Shown piece after piece: positions 8,475 to 17,065 of a stretch of 41,320 bases of DNA. The stretch is taken from assembly GCA_021780105.1 (NCBI GenBank), contig JAJXZJ010000017.1, positions 1-41,320 of the forward strand, read 5' to 3'. Position 1 is the stretch's first letter. Each line of letters opens with the position of its first letter. This stretch comes from a bacterium (GTDB taxonomy: Bacteria > Verrucomicrobiota > Verrucomicrobiia > Limisphaerales > J093). The translations under genes were made by a program, and so were the position numbers. A model generated the notes under the pieces. The model searched no databases. It saw only the letters and a program-made list of their open reading frames with translations, and was not told the origin of the DNA.

Positions 8475-9608
8475 CTACGCCGCCGCCGCCCGCGCCCAGC
8501 GATCAGCGGCCAGAATTTGTTCCAAGGACGGTTGGTTCACCGGCTGGTGGGCGGCCATGACGCGCGCCACGGTTTCGCTGATTTGAGGGAAACTCAGCCG
8601 GCCGTCGCAAAAGCCCGCGACCGCCACCTCGTTGGCCGCGTTGAACACCGCCGGCAGCGTGCCGCCGACCTCGCCCGCGCGCCGCGCCAGCGCCAGCGCC
8701 GGGAAGCGCTCCGCGTCCGGCTCCTCGAACGTCAGGCTGCCGATTTTCGGGAAATCCGTCTGCACCCGCGCGCTTGGTGCCCGGTCCGGATACGTAAGCG
8801 CGTATTGGATTGGCAGGCACATGTCCGGCGTGGAAAGCTGCGCCAGAATCGCGCCGTCCACGAACTCGACCATCGAGTGGACGATGCTCTGCGGATGCAC
8901 GACCACGCCGAGACGGGCCATCTCGATGCCGAACAGCCACCGCGCCTCGATCATTTCCAGTCCCTTGTTGAACAGCGTCGCCGAGTCAATTGTGATCTTC
9001 CGGCCCATGACCCACGACGGATGTTTCAGCGCGCGCGCGACGGTGATGCCGGAAAATTCCTCCTTCGGCGTTTGCCGGAACGGTCCGCCGGAGGCGGTCA
9101 ACCACAGTTTGCGCACGGAGCTGGCGGGCTTGCCGTCAAGGCACTGGAAAATCGCCGAGTGCTCGCTGTCCACCGCCAGCACGCGCACGCCGTTGGCGGC
9201 GGCCTCGCGCATGACAATCTCACCGGCCATGACGAGAATTTCCTTCGAGGCCACGGCGATGTCCTTGCCGGCGCGGATGGCGGCCAGCGCCGGCGCCAGC
9301 CCGGCCGTGCCGACAATCGCAATCAGCACGATGTCCGCGGCCGGCAGCGTGGCGAGTTTGAGCAGACCGTCGTCACCCACGCCCACGCGGGTCCGGGTTC
9401 CGAGCATCGCCTGCAGCTCGGCAGCTTTTGCCGGATCGTTCACGGAGATCATCTCCGGCTCGAACTTGCGCGTTTGCTGGAGCAGCAGCTCCGCGTTCCG
9501 GCCGGCGGCCAGGCCGACCAGCCGGACGCGGTCCGGCAAATCCGCCGCCACCTTGGTCGTGCTGGTGCCGATGGAACCGGTGCTGCCGAGAAGAACCACG
9601 TTTTTCAT
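8475..9608 (-). CDS. dxr: 1-deoxy-D-xylulose 5-phosphate reductoisomerase
   Basis: Second step of the non-mevalonate (MEP) isoprenoid pathway: NADPH-dependent conversion of DXP to MEP in the cytosol. The 377-residue protein starts with the dinucleotide-binding motif LLGSTGSIGTST. It carries ASKEILVMAGE and VDSEHSAIFQCL (metal and substrate binding), GGPFRQTP, and the strongly conserved block IDSATLFNKGLEMIEA. Length fits the family. It follows cdsA by 29 bases on the same strand, the usual bacterial cdsA-dxr order. No rseP-like protease follows; argA comes next. Confidence 0.97.
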   Translation of the reverse strand: MKNVVLLGSTGSIGTSTTKVAADLPDRVRLVGLAAGRNAELLLQQTRKFEPEMISVNDPAKAAELQAMLGTRTRVGVGDDGLLKLATLPAADIVLIAIVGTAGLAPALAAIRAGKDIAVASKEILVMAGEIVMREAAANGVRVLAVDSEHSAIFQCLDGKPASSVRKLWLTASGGPFRQTPKEEFSGITVARALKHPSWVMGRKITIDSATLFNKGLEMIEARWLFGIEMARLGVVVHPQSIVHSMVEFVDGAILAQLSTPDMCLPIQYALTYPDRAPSARVQTDFPKIGSLTFEEPDAERFPALALARRAGEVGGTLPAVFNAANEVAVAGFCDGRLSFPQISETVARVMAAHQPVNQPSLEQILAADRWARAAAA

Positions 9609-9637
9609 AGTCGCGACCGCACGCTACCAACCGGCGC

Positions 9638-10561
9638 TCAGCGCGTCAAAATGTGCCGGAGGTAGAGATACATCAGCGGCGCGTTGAACAGGATGCTGTC
9701 CAGCAAATCCAGGATGCCGCCGATGCCGGGCAGAAACCGCCCGGAATCCTTCACCCCGGCCTCGCGCTTGAACAGCGACTCGATGAGGTCGCCGACGACC
9801 GCCGCGGCGCCGAGCAGCAGCCCGAGCACGGTGGCGTGCAGCCAGTTCATGCCCACCAGCCGCGAGTGCGCCAGCATCTCGAACGCCAGGCTGGCGCCGG
9901 TGGAGAAGACCAGCGCGCCGGCAAAGCCCTCCCACGTTTTGCCCGGACTCACGCGCGGAATCATTTTGTGCCGGCCGATCAGCGACCCGACGACGTAGGC
10001 ACCCATGTCGCTGAACTTCGTCACCACCAGGAAATAAATCAGGTAGAACCGGCCGTCGGCGCGCGGGTAGTAATTGATCTTTTGGATGAAGTTCAGCAAC
10101 CACGGCACATACATCAGGCCGAAGAGCGTGGTGGAAATCGCCAGCAGGCCGGCCGGGTTGCGCTTGGACAGGAATTGCCGGACGCACAGCCCCAGCACGA
10201 ACAGCACGACGAAATCCGTCTCGAAGTCGTTGGCGTCGGCCGGCAGGAATCCAGACGCCTGCCGCGTCGAAAGAAACCCGAACGTGGCGCCCATCAGCAG
10301 CACCCCCCCCAGGACGCCGAGGTTGCGGAAGCAGGCCAGGCCACGCTTCTCGACCATGCCGTAGAATTCCGCCAGGCCCGTGCCGGCCAGCGTCAGCATG
10401 ATCAGGAGAAAAAAGAAGCCCGAAACAAGCCGATCAGGCGAAAACAGCGCGGCCATCACCACCGTCCACAGCACCAGCGAGCTGGCCAGCCGCCGGAAGA
10501 ACACGGCGGCCTTGGAAAGAGGCATCACGTTGGGCGGACCGTCCGACATTGCGCAATCCAT
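9638..10561 (-). CDS. cdsA: Phosphatidate cytidylyltransferase (CDP-diacylglycerol synthase)
   Basis: Integral membrane enzyme making CDP-diacylglycerol from CTP and phosphatidic acid for phospholipid synthesis. The 307-residue protein has several hydrophobic helices (for example SGFFFLLIMLTLAGTGLAEF). The C-terminal signature region reads ESLFKREAGVKDSGRFLPG and then GGILDLLDS. The classical CDS signature has P-G-H-G-G and D-R-x-D-S; here His is Ile and Arg is Leu (positions about 278-289), while the Lys-Asp and both Asp residues remain. Gene order with dxr supports the call. Start is the ATG at the head of the frame; an internal Met follows at residue 5. Confidence 0.93.
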   Translation of the reverse strand: MDCAMSDGPPNVMPLSKAAVFFRRLASSLVLWTVVMAALFSPDRLVSGFFFLLIMLTLAGTGLAEFYGMVEKRGLACFRNLGVLGGVLLMGATFGFLSTRQASGFLPADANDFETDFVVLFVLGLCVRQFLSKRNPAGLLAISTTLFGLMYVPWLLNFIQKINYYPRADGRFYLIYFLVVTKFSDMGAYVVGSLIGRHKMIPRVSPGKTWEGFAGALVFSTGASLAFEMLAHSRLVGMNWLHATVLGLLLGAAAVVGDLIESLFKREAGVKDSGRFLPGIGGILDLLDSILFNAPLMYLYLRHILTR

Positions 10562-10814
10562 AGCGGTTTGTGCGCCGGATGTCGAGCCTCCAGTAAATCA
10601 GAAAGCCGTCCCGCATCGCACGGAACGGCCATTTGACAGCCCCTCGCCGGGTGGCCTGCCCAACATGGGGTCGTTTAACTGGCGAAAGCTAGTTCCTGCC
10701 TGGCGTGCTGTCAACCGGGAGACCATGTTTCGCGCGGGGCTGAATTGCACACTACGACCCCACTTGCGGCCCGCGGTTCAGTGCCAGCCGAAGCCCTGAG
10801 ACAGTGCCTCCGCG

Positions 10815-12299
10815 TCACTGTGCCAGGCGGAAAAACCGGGATTCGCCGATGGGCAGCGCCAGGGTGTAGCGATCCCCGTCGAACTCAGGCGTCGTCGGGA
10901 CTTCATCCCACTGCGACGCCGGCGGGTCAGCGGTCTGCTGCAAATGAAACGGCGCCGCATCGGCCGGCCAGCGCAAAACGACCTGATCCCCCTGCCGCGC
11001 GATTTCCAACGCGGGCGCGACGACAAAGTCGTTGTTCATGGTGAGCCAGAGCGGCGTGGTTTGAATGGCGAAGGCGTCAGAGTTTTGCGACTTGCCGTAG
11101 AGGACATTCCCCTGCCCCACCAATTGCAAGTCCACACCCATTGCCATCCGGCCCAACATGGCCGCCCCTTGACCGTTCCGCAGCGGCTGTTCCGTGCCGA
11201 GGGTCTTGCCGGTGTCATTGAACTCATTGAACATGAGCGTATATCCGAGCGTCCCCAGGTCGTACATGACACAGTAGGCCGTCAGGAACCGATCCCCCGT
11301 CCAGGAGACAGTCGGTCCAAATCCCAGTTTCTGGCCGTAGGCGGATTCCACCGCCCGCGGGGTGCCATCCGCCGCGAAGCAGCGCAGATACATGTAATTC
11401 CCGGCATTGGGATCCGGCATCGAGATCGTCTTCAGCGCCGTGGCCGCCAGCACCTGACCGCTCCACGCGACTTTGGGGCCTTGGGCCACCTGCTGTGCGA
11501 ACAGTGGACTCTCGGCGCGCACCGAACCTCCCGCCAGGTCGAACATCCGGTAATTGACGGAGAGCGGCGGGCCGGTCTGGCTTTCGCCATAGTAGGCCAC
11601 GAAGAAGGCCTGACCCGTCCACGCCACGTCATAATAGTTCTTCTCCGCGCCTTCCCCGCTGGGATAGGTCGTCGGCGCCAGCATCCGCAATTCCTTTTGC
11701 GCCTGGACCTGCCCCTGCCGGTCCACCAGCCAGTAGCGCAGGTGCGTGTAGAAGTTGCCGGCCGTCAGATCCTGCGCCGGGAACTCGCGTTCGAGCCACA
11801 AACCGAACACCGCGTAGGCCTGGCCGGTCCACAGCACCTTGAACGCGGCTGTCCGCCCGGCGGCGGCGCCGCTGGGCAGACCCGGCAACTGCACCGGGCC
11901 GGCGAGGATGTCGCCCACCGCTGAGAGCCGGAGGAACAAGGCCTGCGTGAACGCCGAGACCGCCACGCCACAGGCCTCGCCGTCCCACGCGAGCGCCGGT
12001 TCGTAGCACGGCCACGGGGCCAGCGAATGAACCTTTTCGACGAGCACCTGGGCGTCCGGTCCCATCCGGTAGAAGGCCAGGCTCGTCGTGGTGTCCACGG
12101 GCTTGGCGTAAACCGCGGCGGCGCCGTTGCCGATCCAAACCAGATCGCCCGCCAGTTGTCCGGCCCCGCCGGTGATGGCAAGTGTCGCGCTGTTCCGAAA
12201 AATGGGCGCCGCGCCCGCCAGCCCGACACCGAGAAGCAACAGGGTTACAACCACGACAAATGGGCGACCCGCCCGGAAATTTGAGGCATTGATGCACAT
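10815..12299 (-). CDS. Secreted protein of unknown function with shared C-terminal tail
   Basis: 494 residues from the ATG at 12299. I chose this start over an in-frame one at 12344 because GGAGGA lies 6 bases upstream and a signal peptide follows directly (hydrophobic VVVVTLLLLGVGLAGA, cleavage near AGA-AP). The body has repeated phrases of the type WTGQAYAVFG, WTGQAFFVAYYG, WSGQVLAATAL and WTGDRFLTAY, spaced as in a repetitive beta-structure, probably a propeller. The last 60 or so residues (VVLRWP, FHLQQT, ending RFFRLAQ) match the tail of other secreted proteins here. No enzymatic motif is recognised. It diverges from the GH92 gene, so the two could share control. Confidence 0.8.
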   Translation of the reverse strand: MCINASNFRAGRPFVVVVTLLLLGVGLAGAAPIFRNSATLAITGGAGQLAGDLVWIGNGAAAVYAKPVDTTTSLAFYRMGPDAQVLVEKVHSLAPWPCYEPALAWDGEACGVAVSAFTQALFLRLSAVGDILAGPVQLPGLPSGAAAGRTAAFKVLWTGQAYAVFGLWLEREFPAQDLTAGNFYTHLRYWLVDRQGQVQAQKELRMLAPTTYPSGEGAEKNYYDVAWTGQAFFVAYYGESQTGPPLSVNYRMFDLAGGSVRAESPLFAQQVAQGPKVAWSGQVLAATALKTISMPDPNAGNYMYLRCFAADGTPRAVESAYGQKLGFGPTVSWTGDRFLTAYCVMYDLGTLGYTLMFNEFNDTGKTLGTEQPLRNGQGAAMLGRMAMGVDLQLVGQGNVLYGKSQNSDAFAIQTTPLWLTMNNDFVVAPALEIARQGDQVVLRWPADAAPFHLQQTADPPASQWDEVPTTPEFDGDRYTLALPIGESRFFRLAQ

Positions 12300-12432
12300 G
12301 AGCAGTCCTCCGTTGTTGGCAGTTGAATTGGGTGTGTTACTCATCCATCAAATCTGCCGGTTTCGCAAGTCGGGAGTTGGCCGCAACTGGATTCGTTGCC
12401 CCGACCACGGCGCGTGCCGACCGAAGCGAAGC

Positions 12433-12460
12433 TTGCCCCGCCTTGACCGGTCGCGATAAT
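12433..12460 (+). promoter_or_regulatory. Possible sigma-70 promoter for the GH92 gene
   Basis: TTGCCC (12433-12438) and GATAAT (12455-12460, 5 of 6 to consensus) are separated by 16 bases. The ATG at 12470 lies 9 bases beyond the -10 box, so the mRNA would have almost no leader. No Shine-Dalgarno is present, which agrees with that. Confidence 0.4.
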
Positions 12461-12469
12461 GCGCGCGCA

Positions 12470-14821
12470 ATGCGTTTTGTGATTCGGCTGACAGTGTGGG
12501 CCGCGGCCGCGCTCGGCGCCGTCGCGATGGCCGGCGGCGAAACCCGGCCGCTGGTGGACTTCATCAATCCCATGATCGGGGCCAGCACCAGTGCGGCATA
12601 CGGCGAGGGCAAGACCTTCCCCGGCGCGGCGACGCCGTTCGGGCTGGTGCAACTCAGCCCGGACACCATCACCGGCGGCGACAACGGGTCGGGCTACTCG
12701 TGGAATCACCAGTCCATCGAGGGATTCAGTTTCACGCACATGAGCGGCGTCGGCTGGTATGGTGACCTGGGGAATTTCCTTGTCATGCCGACCACCGGCA
12801 AATTGAAGACCGAGCGCGGCGACAAGGGCGCGGAGGACGGTTACCGCTCGCGCTTCCAGCACGACACCGAGGTGGCCAAGGCGGGTTATTACGCGGTCAC
12901 GCTCGACGATTACCATATCCGGGCCGAGATGACGGCGGCGCCGCGGGCCGGCATCTTGCGGTTCACGTTTCCAGAATCGGCGCAGTCACGCATCCAGATT
13001 GACCTTGCACGGCGCGTGGGCGGAACCTCGACGCGGCAGTTCGTCCGCGTGATGGACGATCACACGATCGAGGGCTGGATGAAATGCCCGCCGTCCGGCG
13101 GTGGTTGGGGCGACGGCGACGGCAAGGCGAACTACACCGTCTATTTCTACGCCCAATTCAGCCGGCCGCTGCGGCAGTTCGGCGAGTGGTCCGCGGACAT
13201 TCCGAGCGACTGGCGGCGCAAGCGCGAGGACATCGAAAGCCGGCGCTACCGTGACGTGGTGGCGGCGGCGAAGGTGCTCCACAGCTATCGGGAAATGGAA
13301 GGTCCGCATCTCGGCTTCTTCAGTGAATTTGCCACCACCAACAGCGAACAGGTTTTGCTCAAGGCCGGCATTTCCTTCGTCAGCGTCGCCGGCGCGCGGG
13401 CGAATCTCCAGCACGACATTCCGGACTGGAATTTCGACGGCGTCCGCGAACGGGCGCGCGACCTGTGGGCGCAGGCGCTGGGTGGCGTGGCGGTCGAAGG
13501 CGGCAGCGACGCGCAAAAGGAGGCGTTCGCTACGGCGCTGTATCATTCGATGATTGATCCACGCGCCTTTTCCGACGTGAACGGCCTTTACACCGGCGCC
13601 GACGGGAAGGTTCATTCCACGACCAACTTCACGTATCGCACGATCTTCAGCGGCTGGGACGTCTTCCGCAGCCAGTATCCGCTGCTGACGATCATCCGGC
13701 CGGACGTCGTCAACGACACGGTCAATTCGCTCATGCAGCAGGCCGAATTGAGCGGCAACGGCTACCTCGCCCGCTGGGAAATTCTCGGTGCCGAGTCCGG
13801 CTGCATGGTGGGCGATCCCGCGGTGTCCGTGTTTACTGACGCCTACCTGAAGGGCATCCGCGGCTACGACGCGGAAAAGGCCTACGCGCTCTGCCGTCAG
13901 ACCGTCATGGGACCGAAGAGCAATCGCAACGGTTGTGAGGATTACGCGCAACTCGGCTTCGTGCCGGGCAGCCTTTCCTGCACGCTGGAGAACGCCTACT
14001 TCGACTACTGCGCCGGCCGGTTCGCGGAGGCCCTCGGCAAAACCAACGACGCCCACCTTCTGCTCCAGCGATCCTTGAACTACCGCAACATTTACGATCC
14101 CTCTGTCGGCAACATGCGCGCCCGGCGGCGCGACGGATCATGGCTGCCGTGGCAGGGCGCCACCGTCGAGGGCCAGGGCTGTGTGGAGAGCAATCCCTAC
14201 CAGCAGGGCTGGTTCGTGCCGCACGACGTGGCCGGCTTGATCCACCTCATGGGCAAAGATTATTTCCTCCGTTACCTGACCGAGTTCTTTGACAAGACGC
14301 CGCCGAGCTTCAGGTGGAACGAATACTACAACCACGCCAACGAACCGGTTCACCACGTCGCCTATCTATTCACCTACGCCGGTGAGCCGTGGCTGACGCA
14401 GAAATGGGCGCGCTTCATCATGGATCATGCCTACGGCACCGGCGTGAAGGGGCTTTGTGGTAACGAGGACGTGGGGCAGATGTCCGCCTGGTATCTGCTC
14501 AGTGCGATCGGCTTTCATCCCGTGTGCCCGGTGGACGGCGTTTACATTATCGGCAGCCCGCTGTTCGACCGCGTGACGCTGCGGTTGGATCCGCGCTATT
14601 ATCCCGGCCGCACCTTCACCGTCATCGCCCACAATAACTCACCGCAAAACCTCTACATCCAGTCGGCGAAACTCAACGGCCAGCCGCTGCAACGCGCCTG
14701 GCTGCGGCACCAGGAAATCGTCGCCGGCGGCACGCTCGAATTTGTCATGGGCCCGGAACCGAACAAGCAATGGGGTTCGTCGCCGGCAGAGCTGCCGCCC
14801 TCGCTGAGCGACACGAAATAA
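12470..14821 (+). CDS. GH92 family alpha-mannosidase, secreted
   Basis: Exo-acting, calcium-dependent alpha-mannosidase family usually releasing mannose from glycans. 783 residues from the ATG at 12470; the open frame extends 49 codons upstream, but the signal peptide (FVIRLTVWAAAALGAVAMA) begins here. Family motifs are clear: VDFINPMIGA, GKTFPGAATPFGLVQLSPD, the catalytic-acid region EYYNHANEPVHH (Glu625), and GNEDVGQMSAWY (Glu666, Asp667), followed by YIIGSPLF. The base region in many family members is an acidic pair; here it is Glu-Asp. Length is normal. No other glycoside hydrolase or SusC/D pair is nearby, so it is a stand-alone enzyme divergent from a secreted protein of unknown function. 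Confidence 0.95.
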   Translation: MRFVIRLTVWAAAALGAVAMAGGETRPLVDFINPMIGASTSAAYGEGKTFPGAATPFGLVQLSPDTITGGDNGSGYSWNHQSIEGFSFTHMSGVGWYGDLGNFLVMPTTGKLKTERGDKGAEDGYRSRFQHDTEVAKAGYYAVTLDDYHIRAEMTAAPRAGILRFTFPESAQSRIQIDLARRVGGTSTRQFVRVMDDHTIEGWMKCPPSGGGWGDGDGKANYTVYFYAQFSRPLRQFGEWSADIPSDWRRKREDIESRRYRDVVAAAKVLHSYREMEGPHLGFFSEFATTNSEQVLLKAGISFVSVAGARANLQHDIPDWNFDGVRERARDLWAQALGGVAVEGGSDAQKEAFATALYHSMIDPRAFSDVNGLYTGADGKVHSTTNFTYRTIFSGWDVFRSQYPLLTIIRPDVVNDTVNSLMQQAELSGNGYLARWEILGAESGCMVGDPAVSVFTDAYLKGIRGYDAEKAYALCRQTVMGPKSNRNGCEDYAQLGFVPGSLSCTLENAYFDYCAGRFAEALGKTNDAHLLLQRSLNYRNIYDPSVGNMRARRRDGSWLPWQGATVEGQGCVESNPYQQGWFVPHDVAGLIHLMGKDYFLRYLTEFFDKTPPSFRWNEYYNHANEPVHHVAYLFTYAGEPWLTQKWARFIMDHAYGTGVKGLCGNEDVGQMSAWYLLSAIGFHPVCPVDGVYIIGSPLFDRVTLRLDPRYYPGRTFTVIAHNNSPQNLYIQSAKLNGQPLQRAWLRHQEIVAGGTLEFVMGPEPNKQWGSSPAELPPSLSDTK

Positions 14822-14875
14822 ATCACGTCTCTTGATGATGTGGAAAGGAAGAACGCGTTGACCCCGAACAAAATA

Positions 14876-14952
14876 TGGCGGGAGCGGCGGGGCTCGAACC
14901 CGTAACCTCTGCCGTGACAGGGCAGCGCTCTAACCAATTGAGCTACGCCCCC
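14876..14952 (-). tRNA. tRNA-Asp (anticodon GTC)
   Basis: Minus-strand cloverleaf: acceptor GGGGGCG pairs with CGCTCCC (one G-U). The D arm is GCTC/GAGC, and the anticodon stem CTGCC/GGCAG encloses CTGTCAC with anticodon GTC. The T loop is TTCGAGC, with the stem's outer pair an A-C mismatch. The discriminator is G and CCA is encoded (14876-14878). It lies in the convergent space between the GH92 gene and the HEAT-repeat gene. Confidence 0.95.
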
Positions 14953-14968
14953 GCGCAACGGGACGGAC

Positions 14969-14997
14969 ACACTAAGGATACACCCGCCACGCGTCAA
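14969..14997 (-). promoter_or_regulatory. Probable promoter of tRNA-Asp
   Basis: On the minus strand TTGACG (14992-14997), a 17-base spacer and TAGTGT (14969-14974) place transcription start several bases before the tRNA 5' end. The -35 is strong, the -10 weak. Confidence 0.45.
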
Positions 14998-15051
14998 CCG
15001 TGATTTCTGTCCCGTTTTCTTTTGCGTGGCTCTTCCGACGCTGGCCGCAGG

Positions 15052-17028
15052 CTAATCGAGTTTCTTCAGTGCCCCGGCGGCCCGCTGCTTCGTCGCGTCG
15101 TTCCGGGTCTTTTCCAGCACGGTCTGCAGCGCCGTTCGACACTGCTCCTTCGCCGTGTTGCGCAACTCGCCGGCGGTGAGATTGACAATCGCTGAACACG
15201 CGTCCTCCGTGACCGCCGGGTCCGAGGCCAGGGCCACCAACACGTCCAGCACACCGGTCGAGGGAATGCCGCTGAGGGTGGCAATCGCCACGCGCTTTTC
15301 CTCCGGCCGCTTGATGAAGGGAAGCAGGTCTTTGACGCGGGCGACGCGCTCGTCGTCCTTGAGTTGCCTGTCGCCTTGAACGAACTGGAGGTAACCACGC
15401 AGGCCGAGCACTTGATACGAGGCTTTTTTGCCGGACTTGGCCAGCGCCAGCAACGGGTCCGCCACACCGGCGTCTTCCGGCCAGTTGCCCGGCCAGGTCG
15501 AGAGCGTCCGGACGGCTTCATCGGCGACGCTGTCATCCGTATCGTTGACCGCGGCGGCCACGGCAGCCAGCGCATCCGGCCCGCCGGCGGCGGCGAGCGC
15601 CTGGAGCGCGATGAGCCGCAAAGCGACGTCACTGCTTTTCGCCAGTGGCAGCAGGTCTGGCGCGCAGGCTGCCCCACAACGGGCGCTCAACGCCAGCAGC
15701 GCCTTTTCCAAACCATCGCGTTCGGGCGACGTGGCGGCCTTTTCGAGCAGGCTCACGAGGGCGGCGGCTTGAGGCGCCTCGCCGATGGCGCCGAGACTGG
15801 TGACCGCAGCGGCACGCACGCCGGCGTCGGCGTCGCCCGCGGCGGCCACGATGGCGGGCAGCGCCTCGGTGATGTGGCGTTCGCCGGCCAGTTGGATCAG
15901 CGCCAGGCGCGCCTTGCCGGTCGCCTGCGGCAGGCGGGCAAGCAGGGCGGCGTTGGCGTCCGGCCCTTCCAGCTTGAGCAGGGCGAGTTTCCCGGATTGC
16001 GCCACGTCCGCGTCGGCATCAGCGGCGGCTTGCAGCAGGACGGGGATGCATTCGACCGTGCCGGCGCGTTGGAGGACGTCGAGGGCGGCCAAGCGCAACG
16101 GTTTTGCGCCGCTTTCAATCGCCTTGTGCAGCACCGGCATGACCGCGGCGTCGTTGCGGTCCGCCAAGGCCAGCAACACCAACGGCTGCCGGGCTGTCGG
16201 CGCTTGCTCCAACTCGGCGGCCAGCGCCTTGGTCACGTCCACGCCGGGCAATTCGCGGGCAACACGCAGGCCGATGCCGAAGCGCGCCTTGTCCGGCGAA
16301 CGCAGTTGTTCGAGGAGTAACGGAATGCCGGCCGATTGCCGCGCCAGGATCGCGCCGCGGATGGCCTCCAGCAGCCGTTCCTTCGGCACGTCCGCCTGAC
16401 GGACGGCGTCGTAAAGCTGCGCCGCCTCGGCGTTCCGGCCCGCCGCCAGCTCTTGTTCCGCGCAGAAGATGCAACCCTGCGCCACGGAGCCGCGCACGCC
16501 GGCCGGCGCATCCGCGAGCGATTGCCTCAGGGCCGTTGTCGCCGCGTCGCCACCGATGTGCCCGAGCGCCTCGGCCGCGGCGGAAGCCACGTCCGCGTCG
16601 CCATCCTTGAGCCGTTCGGTCAAGGCGCCAACGGCGTTGGCATCGCGGCGGACGCCGATGGAGTTGATCACGCCGACCAACAGCCGGCCTTGCACCTTGC
16701 CCAGCGCGGCGTGCAGCGCGTCGTCCGCAGCGGGATCGGGAATCGCTTCGAGTGCGATCCGTGCCCACGAGGCGAGTTCCGGGTCTTCGAGCAGCGGCGC
16801 GAGCGCCGGGACGGCGTCCGGCGTGCCGTAAATGGCGAGTTCCTTGCAGGTGATCGCCTTCTGCGCCTTGGGCGCGTCGGACTGGAGCACCTTGATGAGA
16901 TCGCGCTGTTTCGCGGCAGCGTCCGCGGCGTCCGCCGCGGCGAGGTGAATCGGAGCTGCGGCCAGCGTGGAAACCAGCATGGCGAGGGCCAGCCCGCGCC
17001 GGGTCAAACGTTGCATGGTGTGCGTCAT
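15052..17028 (-). CDS. Exported HEAT-repeat protein
   Basis: 658 residues with a signal peptide (about 1-32, ending HLAAA) followed almost entirely by HEAT/armadillo-type alpha repeats. Examples are DAVPALAPLLEDPELASWA, ALGHIGGDAATTALRQSL and SLGAIGEAPQAAALVSLL. Each has the usual pattern of short antiparallel helices with Ala/Leu cores. Such proteins are binding scaffolds; no catalytic domain, heme motif or other module is present. The gene starts 37 bases after the Tat-exported oxidoreductase on the same strand, so they are probably co-transcribed. Both products are exported, suggesting a common periplasmic role. A second Met at residue 5 is an alternative start. Confidence 0.85.
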   Translation of the reverse strand: MTHTMQRLTRRGLALAMLVSTLAAAPIHLAAADAADAAAKQRDLIKVLQSDAPKAQKAITCKELAIYGTPDAVPALAPLLEDPELASWARIALEAIPDPAADDALHAALGKVQGRLLVGVINSIGVRRDANAVGALTERLKDGDADVASAAAEALGHIGGDAATTALRQSLADAPAGVRGSVAQGCIFCAEQELAAGRNAEAAQLYDAVRQADVPKERLLEAIRGAILARQSAGIPLLLEQLRSPDKARFGIGLRVARELPGVDVTKALAAELEQAPTARQPLVLLALADRNDAAVMPVLHKAIESGAKPLRLAALDVLQRAGTVECIPVLLQAAADADADVAQSGKLALLKLEGPDANAALLARLPQATGKARLALIQLAGERHITEALPAIVAAAGDADAGVRAAAVTSLGAIGEAPQAAALVSLLEKAATSPERDGLEKALLALSARCGAACAPDLLPLAKSSDVALRLIALQALAAAGGPDALAAVAAAVNDTDDSVADEAVRTLSTWPGNWPEDAGVADPLLALAKSGKKASYQVLGLRGYLQFVQGDRQLKDDERVARVKDLLPFIKRPEEKRVAIATLSGIPSTGVLDVLVALASDPAVTEDACSAIVNLTAGELRNTAKEQCRTALQTVLEKTRNDATKQRAAGALKKLD

Positions 17029-17065
17029 AGAATTGTTTTCGTCGGAAGGTTTCAGTGCCGGTGGA

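Noticed and set aside
14653..14997. Open frame on the minus strand across the tRNA containing RGGVAQLVRALPCHGRG-like residues
   Set aside because: It is the well-known false frame produced by translating a tRNA gene; tRNA-Asp explains the sequence.
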